17,573 nucleotides of DNA from Rubrobacter sp. (GTDB lineage Bacteria > Actinomycetota > Rubrobacteria > Rubrobacterales > Rubrobacteraceae). The notes below the pieces were generated by a model. It saw nothing but the letters and a program-made list of their open reading frames with translations. It did no database searches and had not been told where the DNA came from. Shown here one piece after another: positions 5,797 to 12,087 of this stretch. Where the stretch lies: assembly GCA_016781775.1 (NCBI GenBank), contig JADDPR010000402.1, forward strand, positions 1 through 17,573. Direction: 5' to 3'. The translations under genes were made by a program, and so were the position numbers. Within the stretch, counting starts at the first letter, position 1. Every line of letters starts with the position of its first letter.

Positions 5797-8244
5797 CTAG
5801 CCCTTTCGCTTGAAGACGCTCTTTCGGCCCCCGGGCCACCAGTTCCAGTCGCCCAGGATGCGCATGGTGGCGGGAACGAGAAGGACTCGGATGATCGTGG
5901 CGTCGACGAAGACGGCGACGGCGAGGCCGAGGCCCACCGCCTTCGTCGTAACGATGCCGGTGAAAGCAAAGGCGCCGGTGACCACGATGATGATGGCGGC
6001 GGCGGAGGTGATGATGCCCGCCGTGGAGACGAGGCCCTTGGAGACGCTCGCGGTGTTCGACTCGCCGTGTTCGTAGGCCTCGCGGATGCGCGAGAGCAGG
6101 AAGACCTCGTAGTCCATGGAGACGCCGAAGATCGTGCAGAACATCAGGATGGGCACCGTCGCGTCGACAAAGCCCAATGGCGCGAAGTTCAGGAGGCCCG
6201 AGAGGTTACCGTCCTGGAAGACGAAGACCATGGCCCCGAAGCTCGCCGTGAGGCTGAGGATGTTGACGATCACGGCCTTCAAAGGAATGAAGAACGAGCG
6301 GAAGGTGAGGAAGAGGATCAGGTAGGTTACACCGAGCACGAACGCGACCGCGTAGGGGACGTTGCCGTAGAGGTTCGCGATAAAGTCCTTCTGACCGGCG
6401 GAGAGCCCGCCGACGAGATACTCCACCCCCTCCGGCGCCTCGATGGCCCGGACCTCCTCGACCACGGCCCGGGCCTCCTCGGTGTAGGGATTCGGGCCGG
6501 TCACCGCCCTGAGGATCGTGCGGTCCCCGGCGACGAACGTCTGCAGGGCGGCCCGTACCTCCTCGGAGTCTCGCACCTCGGGGAGGGCGAGGACGTTGGA
6601 GATCCCCTCGGGGGTCGCCGTGCCGTCCGCGCTCACCCCCTCGGGCAGCTCGGGGATGCGGCTGTTCAACTCCTCGGCGGCGCGACGCTCGGCCTCGGCG
6701 CGGACCTGCTCTTCGGCACCCGGCGGCACGAAGCCATACCGGGCCTCGAGGCCGGCGAGCTGTTCCTGCACGGCCGCGTCGACCCTTCTTGCGGCCTCGG
6801 CCTCGGCGCCGCTGCGGGCGGAGGTGACGCGCTCGGCGTAGGCGCGGGCGGTCTCCTCGCCCACGGTGTAGATGCTCTCGACGCTCTCGACGCCGTCCGT
6901 CTCGCCGACGCTCCGGCCGAAGTCGCGGACCCTGGCGAGGTTCTCGGAGCTCAGGGGGTCGCCGGGGAGGGTGGCGACGACGTCTATCGGGGTGAGCCGG
7001 GCGTAGTCGAAGTCCTGCTTGAGGATATCGTCGCCGACGCGCGACTCGTAGCGGGTGGGCAGGACGCTCGCCTCGGGGATGCCGACCTTCATGTGGAGGG
7101 CCGGGTAGAGGAGGGCGAAGAGGATGCCGCCGACGGCGAGGAGGACGACGAAGGGGTGGTTCATCACGACCTCGGCGCTCCGGCCCCAGAAGTATGCGCC
7201 GACGGGCTCGGAGTTTCGGCGGCGCCTCAGGGAGAGGGCGTTGATCCTGTGTCCGAGGACCGAGAGGAGCGCCGGGAGCAGGGTCAGGGCGGCGGCGACG
7301 GAGACGAAGACCACGAACGAGCCCGCGACCCCGATGGAGCGCATGAACATGTACGGGAAGAAGAGCAGGCCCATCAAGCCGATAAGGACGGCCGTCCCGC
7401 TGAAGAAGATGCTCCGGCCCGCCGTCTCGACGGTGCGCGGGACGGCCTCCGAGACGGGATAGTTCTCCAGCTCCTCGCGGAAGCGGCTCACGGCGAAGAG
7501 GGCGTAGTCGATGCCGAGGCCCAGGCCTAGCATCGTCGAGATCGTGAGCACAAAGAAAGACATGTCGTAAGCGCCCGCGACGAAGTAGAGGGTCGCCAGG
7601 GTAACGGCGACGCTCGCGCCCCCGATGACGACCGGGACGCCGGCGGCGACGAGGCTGCCGAAGGCCACGATCAGGATCAGGAGCGCCAGCGGGAACGCGT
7701 ACTTCTCGGCCCGCCGGATGTCCTCGTTGCTCGCCTCGGTGATGTCGAGGTAGACGGCCGGGGCCCCGGTAACGTAGGTGGTGAGCTCGTCCGAACGTAC
7801 CCTCTCGCGCAGCTCGTCCACGAGGCCCTGCGTCTCGTCCGCGGAGACGCCGAAGGAGACGAGGGCGTAGCTTTTTTCCTCGTCCCTGGAGATGAAGAGC
7901 GGATCCTTGGTCTCCGAGTAGGTGGTGACGTTGCGGACCTCGTCGATGCTGCGCACGTCTCCGAGCGCCCTGTCCTGAGCTTGCTGGAACTCGGGGCTCG
8001 TCGCGCGCAGCCCGTCGCCGTCGAAGACGACGGTGACGATGGCGGGAGAGGCGTCGAAATCGTCGAGCAGGATGTCTTGAACCTTCTCGGCGTCGGAGCC
8101 CGCGCCGCTGAAGCCGCCGCCCTTGAGACGATCCGAGAGGCTCGGGGCGAAGAAGGCGCTCGCCAGCAGGAGCAGGCCCCAAACGATGAGGATGGGCCAA
8201 CGGTGCCGGTAGGAGATCCGGCCGAGCGTGCCGAAGAGGTTCAA
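5797..8244 (-). CDS. MMPL-family RND transporter
   Basis: 815 aa inner-membrane transporter of the RND superfamily. Relatives export lipids or drugs using the proton gradient; mycobacterial MmpL3 is the best known. Architecture is one helix (15-33), a large extracytoplasmic domain (35-180), a block of five helices (about 183-335), another helix (about 365-383), a second porter domain (about 385-625) and a final helix block. The proton-relay Asp-Tyr pairs are visible: Asp246-Tyr247 in GLGIDYALF and Asp711-Tyr712 in GVSMDYEVFLLSR. The second loop has an unusual Ala/Glu/Arg-rich helical stretch. The start is TTG 8244, with a weak AAGG 11 nt upstream and no better candidate. An operator-like dyad lies 22-53 bp upstream, so the gene is probably controlled separately from the MFS gene 108 bp before it. 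Substrate unknown. Confidence 0.93.
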   Translation of the reverse strand: MNLFGTLGRISYRHRWPILIVWGLLLLASAFFAPSLSDRLKGGGFSGAGSDAEKVQDILLDDFDASPAIVTVVFDGDGLRATSPEFQQAQDRALGDVRSIDEVRNVTTYSETKDPLFISRDEEKSYALVSFGVSADETQGLVDELRERVRSDELTTYVTGAPAVYLDITEASNEDIRRAEKYAFPLALLILIVAFGSLVAAGVPVVIGGASVAVTLATLYFVAGAYDMSFFVLTISTMLGLGLGIDYALFAVSRFREELENYPVSEAVPRTVETAGRSIFFSGTAVLIGLMGLLFFPYMFMRSIGVAGSFVVFVSVAAALTLLPALLSVLGHRINALSLRRRRNSEPVGAYFWGRSAEVVMNHPFVVLLAVGGILFALLYPALHMKVGIPEASVLPTRYESRVGDDILKQDFDYARLTPIDVVATLPGDPLSSENLARVRDFGRSVGETDGVESVESIYTVGEETARAYAERVTSARSGAEAEAARRVDAAVQEQLAGLEARYGFVPPGAEEQVRAEAERRAAEELNSRIPELPEGVSADGTATPEGISNVLALPEVRDSEEVRAALQTFVAGDRTILRAVTGPNPYTEEARAVVEEVRAIEAPEGVEYLVGGLSAGQKDFIANLYGNVPYAVAFVLGVTYLILFLTFRSFFIPLKAVIVNILSLTASFGAMVFVFQDGNLSGLLNFAPLGFVDATVPILMFCTIFGVSMDYEVFLLSRIREAYEHGESNTASVSKGLVSTAGIITSAAAIIIVVTGAFAFTGIVTTKAVGLGLAVAVFVDATIIRVLLVPATMRILGDWNWWPGGRKSVFKRKG

Positions 8245-8265
8245 CCGCCGCCGTAGGCCTTATGG

Positions 8266-8297
8266 GGTAACTTGAGCTTCACGTGCTTCATGTTACC
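8266..8297. promoter_or_regulatory. Operator-like dyad upstream of the MMPL gene
   Basis: GGTAACTTGA (8266-8275) and TCATGTTACC (8288-8297) form a dyad with 9 of 10 matching positions. The half-site centres are 22 bp apart, two helical turns, as expected for a dimeric repressor of the TetR or GntR kind. A TAACAT (minus strand, 8295-8290) that could serve as -10 is inside the dyad. No regulator gene is adjacent. Confidence 0.55.
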
Positions 8298-8352
8298 GAA
8301 TACGCGACGGCCGGATGCCGTTTCTTTTACAACGCCCGAGGGTTCCCGGTCC

Positions 8353-9530
8353 CTACGCCGCGGGGCGCCGCTCCCTCGCGTTGCGGGGCAAGGTCAGGGC
8401 GAAAGCGAGGCCTACCGGTGGGAGGGCCACGAGCGCCAGCATCATCGCCGGGAGCCCGTAGGCATCCGCGAAGGCCCCGAAGATCGGGGCCCCGACCCCT
8501 CCAAGCCCTATGGAGAGGCCCATCGTGATCCCGGCGGCCACCCCTATCCTGCCGGGCAGGTACTCCTGCCCGAGCACCGTCGTGACGCCGAAGGTGCCGA
8601 TGGTGACCGCGCCGATAAGCGCGAGGAAGACCATCCCCAGGAGCGGCCCCGTAAGGGTGAAGGCGTAGACCAGCGGGGCGAGGAAGAGCATCGTGGCGGC
8701 GAGGACGGCCCTGCGCCCGAATCTGTCGGCCATGACCCCGAGGGCGAGCGTCCCGACCGCGCCGGCGAAGGGCATTACGGCGAGGGCCGCGTTCGCGAGT
8801 CCCGGGGAGGTACCCAGCTCGCGGATGTAGTATGAGGCGACAAAGGTCACGAGCCCGAAGTACACGAACGAGCGGACCGTGACCACCCCGACCATGCGCG
8901 CGAACGGCCACCAGAGATCCGGCGCGGTTGCTTCCCGTTCCCTCCCTTCGGACCCCGGCGCCTCGGGGCGAAACGAGAGGAGACGGGGCAACTCGTGGAA
9001 GAGGACGAGCCCCATCAGGAGGGCGGGGAGGGCGAGGAGGAGGGTCCCGGGGAGCCCGAAAAGTAGGACGAGCGGGGTGGCGAGTACGGGACCGAGGGCG
9101 AAGCCGGCGTTGCCGCCGACGGAGAAGAAGCTCATTCCGCGGGCGCGCGGGAGCCGGAGACGTAGTTGGCGAAGCGGGCCGACTCCGGGTGAAAGGCGGC
9201 GACCCCGAGCCCCGAGAGGACGACGCACAAAAAGATCCAGACGAACGACGGAGCCATCCCCGCGAGCGCGACGCCCGCGCCCCCGAGCATCACCCCGAGG
9301 GGCATCAGGGAAGGGAGGGGCTTCTTGTCCGAGAAGAGGCCGAAGAGCGGCTGGACGATGGAGGAGCTCAGGGTCGCGGCGAGGACGAGCGAGCCGGCCG
9401 CCGCGAGCGAGAGCCCCCGCTCGGAGACAAAGAACGGCACGAGGGCCGCCACGGCCCCCTGGTTGAGGTCCGTGAAGAGGTGACCGGCCGAGAGGACGGC
9501 CATCGCGCGTCGGTCGACGCCCTTCTCCAT
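8353..9530 (-). pseudogene. MFS transporter, fosmidomycin-resistance (Fsr)-like, with a one-base deletion
   Basis: The gene reads in two frames that join into one MFS protein. The first part starts at ATG 9530 (MEKGVDRRAMAVLSAGHLF) and runs to SGSRAPAE with a stop at 9132-9134. The second continues GMSFFSVGGNAGFALGP through six more helices to the stop at 8353. The segments SSSIVQPLFGLFSDKKPLP, GVAAFHPESAR and SVGGNAGFALGP are characteristic of the Fsr branch of drug exporters. The span is 1178 nt (3n-1); adding one base in the CG-rich run at about 9137-9152 gives a normal 392-aa, 12-helix protein. Either the gene is inactivated or the base was lost in sequencing. ATG 9530 overlaps the stop of the upstream 68-aa gene (TGATG), so translation is coupled. 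Confidence 0.82.
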
Positions 9531-9736
9531 CAACGGCGCACCCGGTGGACGCGGACGTAAGAGTAGCCAGTGTAGGCGGCGACGGCGTGGCAGATCCGGC
9601 GGAGCAGGCCGCCAGAGCCCATCCGAAGCTCGGGCGTGACGAGGCACGAGATACCGGCGAGGATGCGGCCGTTGCGGAGCCCGCCGACGCCGGGGATGAT
9701 CGGGCTCGGGACCGCCGCAAGACCCGGGTTACGCAC
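9530..9736 (-). CDS. Small hypothetical protein translationally coupled to the MFS gene (68 aa)
   Basis: 68 aa from GTG 9736, with GAGAGG seven bases upstream. Third codon positions are almost all G or C, which supports real coding. The protein is basic and contains NGRILAGISCLV, GGLLRRICHAVAAYTGY and a C-terminal RVHRVRR; Cys31, Cys49 and His50 are the only obvious potential ligands. No family is recognised. Its TGA overlaps the ATG of the MFS gene by one base, a classic coupling arrangement, and it starts 45 nt after the stop of the SppA-like gene. An upstream decoding or regulatory role for MFS expression is possible, but so is an independent small protein. Confidence 0.5.
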   Translation of the reverse strand: MRNPGLAAVPSPIIPGVGGLRNGRILAGISCLVTPELRMGSGGLLRRICHAVAAYTGYSYVRVHRVRR

Positions 9737-9781
9737 CGCTCCGCCTCTCGCTAGCCGCCTCTGGACGGATACTACCAGCCG

Positions 9782-11464
9782 CTATAGGTCGTCCTCCACC
9801 CAGTAGGGGACCATCGCCCACACCCGGGACGTCTTCAACTCGGCGAACGCCTCGAGGATCGCGTCGACGGCGTCCCGTACGGGATCTCCGGGGGACGGGC
9901 GAGCGCCTGTGGGAACCGAGACCTTCAGGAACGTTCCCGCGTCGGTCCCGTCCATCCTGGCGAGGCTCCTCGCCTTCCCGAGGGCGTCCCGGAAGCCGCC
10001 GACCTCGTCGACGAGCCCGCGCTCCAGGGCTTCCGCCCCCGTCCAGACGCGCCCTCCGGCGAGGTCTTCGAGCGTTGCGGGGTCCATCTCGCGGCCCCTG
10101 ACCACCCTGTCCTTGAACTCGTCGTAGACGGCGGCGAGTTGGGACTGGAGCACGGAGAGTTCGTCCGCCGTCGGCTCGCGGCGGGGATCGAGGAGGTTGG
10201 ATCTGGCGCCGCGCTCCACGGTTACGGGGTTGACGCCGAGGTTCTCGAGCAGACCGGACGCGACGGGACGGGTCAGGATCACACCGATGGAGCCGGTGAC
10301 GGTGTTCTCGCGGACGACGACGTGGCTCGCCGCCGCGGAGACGTAGTAGCCGCCGGAGGCGGCCGCGTTGCCCATGAGGACGACGACGGGCTTCTTGCGC
10401 CGGATGCGCTCGACCTCGCGCCACATCAGGTCGGAGGCAAGCGCGTCGCCCCCGGGAGAATCGACGTGCAGCAGGACCGCCCCGGCTCGCCGGTTCCGCT
10501 CCGCGAGGCGCAGGGCGGCCACGACGGAGTCGCTCCCGGCCTGCTCGCGGCCCACAAGGGGGAGCGGCACCGGGAGCTTCCGGCTCCTCCCGCGCACGAT
10601 CGTCCCCTCGACCCCGACAACCGCCACGAGCCTTCGCGCCCTCCTCCGGTACGGCACGCGAAGCGCGCGACGCGCCCCGGACCACTCCTCGAGCCACACG
10701 CGTCCCCCCTCCCCGAGCCTCTCGGGCAACTCGTCCTCGTAGAGCACGCCGTCGATTAGACCTTTCCCCACCGCCGCCGTCGGGGTGTAGGGCGCACCGT
10801 CTATGAGACGCCGTACCTCGTCCGGGGCCATCCCGCGTCCGGCCGAGACCGCGGCGACGAGGGCCCCGAACCTGCGGTCGACCAGCCGCTCGGTCTGCTC
10901 GCGAGATTCCTCGGAGAAGTCGGAACGGGCGAGGGTGTCCCCGGCGCTCTTGTAGGGGGAGACGGCGACGACCTCCGTCCGGACGCCGACGCGCGCGAGG
11001 GCGTCCTTGAGGAAGTTGACCCGCGCGGAGAGGCCCACGACGTTCAGGGTCGAGAGCGGGGTCGCGAAGATCTCGTCCGCGGCCGACGCGAGGTAATAGT
11101 CGCGGGTACCCCCATCGACGAGGTAGGCGACGACCCTCTTGCCCCGCCCCTTGAACCGCTCCAACTCGTGGCGCAACTCTTCTATGGAGGCCCACCCGGC
11201 ATCGAGGTTCTCGACGCGCAAGACGACGCCCGACGGGCGCCCGTCCGCCAGGATACGGTCGAGACGCGACCGTATTCCTTCGAGGCTCGGGCCGGAGGGA
11301 CGGGGACCCAGACGGCGGCGCAACAAGCCCCTCCTCGTTTCGAACTCGGGCAGGGACCCGGAGACCGGGATCCAGACGAAGTCCGGGGGCCGTCGAAAGA
11401 CGCGAACCAGCGCGTTCCGGAGGAAGCGGTAGAGGTTCAAGACGGCGTTTATCAAGAGGCCCAC
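9782..11464 (-). CDS. sppA: SppA-like S49 family serine peptidase (two-domain form)
   Basis: 560 aa from GTG 11464. Signal peptide peptidases of family S49 cleave leftover signal peptides and other membrane-associated peptides with a Ser-Lys dyad. Two tandem S49 domains are present, as in the 67-kDa E. coli SppA rather than the short Gram-positive type. The first domain (about 80-270) holds the general-base Lys172 in SPYKSAGD. The second (about 280-490) holds nucleophile Ser370 in NAAASGGYY, preceded by HVDSPGGDALAS. The N-terminal helix (residues 1-23) is amphipathic rather than a clear signal anchor, so it may be peripheral. GTG 11464 is favoured because TACATT lies 7 nt upstream; TTG 11473 (563 aa) is the alternative. 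It is divergent from the PerR-like gene and precedes the 68-aa gene. Confidence 0.92.
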   Translation of the reverse strand: MGLLINAVLNLYRFLRNALVRVFRRPPDFVWIPVSGSLPEFETRRGLLRRRLGPRPSGPSLEGIRSRLDRILADGRPSGVVLRVENLDAGWASIEELRHELERFKGRGKRVVAYLVDGGTRDYYLASAADEIFATPLSTLNVVGLSARVNFLKDALARVGVRTEVVAVSPYKSAGDTLARSDFSEESREQTERLVDRRFGALVAAVSAGRGMAPDEVRRLIDGAPYTPTAAVGKGLIDGVLYEDELPERLGEGGRVWLEEWSGARRALRVPYRRRARRLVAVVGVEGTIVRGRSRKLPVPLPLVGREQAGSDSVVAALRLAERNRRAGAVLLHVDSPGGDALASDLMWREVERIRRKKPVVVLMGNAAASGGYYVSAAASHVVVRENTVTGSIGVILTRPVASGLLENLGVNPVTVERGARSNLLDPRREPTADELSVLQSQLAAVYDEFKDRVVRGREMDPATLEDLAGGRVWTGAEALERGLVDEVGGFRDALGKARSLARMDGTDAGTFLKVSVPTGARPSPGDPVRDAVDAILEAFAELKTSRVWAMVPYWVEDDL

Positions 11465-11471
11465 GCAACCC

Positions 11472-11477
11472 AATGTA
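11472..11477 (-). promoter_or_regulatory. -10 element for the SppA-like gene
   Basis: The minus strand reads TACATT, seven bases before GTG 11464, with no Shine-Dalgarno between. This is the same geometry as at the other leaderless starts in the window. No good -35 is visible. Confidence 0.35.
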
Positions 11478-11497
11478 CACCCGGATCCCCAAACACA

Positions 11498-11526
11498 TTG
11501 TGATAGACTTTTCCAGGAATGATTAT
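11498..11526 (+). promoter_or_regulatory. Candidate promoter of the PerR-like gene
   Basis: TTGTGA (11498-11503) and GATTAT (11521-11526) are 17 bp apart, each matching consensus at four of six positions. The AT-rich stretch 11519-11530 overlaps the -10 and would be a natural place for autoregulation, but no clean Fur or PerR box is seen. TGATAGACT at 11501-11509 is an alternative extended -10. Confidence 0.4.
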
Positions 11527-11547
11527 TGATCGGGGAGCGTGCCAGAG

Positions 11548-11979
11548 ATGATCGGTGTGGCGGAGCGCGACGTCCGCGAGAAGTTCAGGCGTTCGGGCTA
11601 CACGCTGACCAGCCAGCGGCGCGCCGTCCTCGATGCCCTGAAGGAGTTCAAGGGTCATCCTTCGGCCGAAGAGGTCTACCTCGCCGTCAAGAAGAAGAAC
11701 CCGAAGGTCGCCCTGGGCACCGTGTACCAGGCCCTCTCCGTGCTGGAGGAGATCGGCTTGATCGGCGCGAAGCGCTGGTCGGAGTCCCCGGTTCGCTACG
11801 ACCTGAACACCGAGCCCCACCACGACATCCGCTGCACGAGGTGCGGCGCTGTCGAGGAGATCCCGGGCGTAGACCTGGGCGGCCTCTACGAGACCGTCCG
11901 GCAGAACACCCCCTACGAGGTCACGGAGACCACCCTCGTCATCGAGGGCGTGTGCCCGTCCTGCCGCCCCGCGGGCTAA
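11548..11979 (+). CDS. Fur-family regulator, PerR-like
   Basis: 143 aa from ATG 11548. Winged-helix repressor (recognition helix in LGTVYQALSVLEEIG, 56-70) with a metal-binding dimerisation domain. With this start the numbering coincides with B. subtilis PerR as I remember it: His37, Asp85, His91, and the structural zinc Cys96, Cys99, Cys136 and Cys139. Two positions differ: residue 93 is Asp instead of His (the motif is HHDIRC) and residue 104 is Glu instead of Asp. In PerR the Asp104-to-Glu change is reported to blunt peroxide sensing, so this may be a metal sensor rather than a peroxide sensor. GGGGAG at 11532-11537 is 10 nt upstream; GTG 11539 is a less likely start. It is divergent from the SppA-like gene and distinct from the Fur at 3970-4383. 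Confidence 0.9.
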   Translation: MIGVAERDVREKFRRSGYTLTSQRRAVLDALKEFKGHPSAEEVYLAVKKKNPKVALGTVYQALSVLEEIGLIGAKRWSESPVRYDLNTEPHHDIRCTRCGAVEEIPGVDLGGLYETVRQNTPYEVTETTLVIEGVCPSCRPAG

Positions 11980-12003
11980 CCCGCCCTTTCGCCCGAGCGG
12001 GAC

Positions 12004-12032
12004 TTTACCCGAACTTCAGGAAGGTTTAACCT
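12004..12032 (+). promoter_or_regulatory. Candidate promoter of the coiled-coil protein gene
   Basis: TTTACC (12004-12009), 17 bp, TAACCT (12027-12032). The -10 is the same hexamer used before the PAP2 gene. The leader would be about 50 nt and includes GGCGGA at 12077-12082 as Shine-Dalgarno. The gene is thus likely transcribed independently of the PerR-like gene. Confidence 0.45.
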
Positions 12033-12087
12033 GCGCCGTGGTGTTTCCGTACGACGGACATAGGTACCTGCGGATGGGCGGATCGGC

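Noticed and set aside
5722..7530. Long open frame of 602 codons on the plus strand
   Set aside because: It is antisense to the MMPL gene, full of Asp/Glu/Gly/Arg repeats typical of high-GC shadow frames, and has no Shine-Dalgarno or family match.
6206..8200. 664-codon open frame on the minus strand
   Set aside because: Arg/Pro/Gly-rich out-of-frame reading of the MMPL gene.
9729..11498. 589-codon open frame on the minus strand
   Set aside because: Arg-rich shadow of the SppA gene in another frame; the SppA frame has catalytic motifs.
11501..11531. Possible Fur or PerR box before the PerR-like gene
   Set aside because: AT-rich with TGAT elements, but no proper 7-1-7 inverted repeat is seen.
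12046..12058. TCCGT-ACG-ACGGA inverted repeat in the coiled-coil leader
   Set aside because: Only 5-bp arms; too short to support as an operator.
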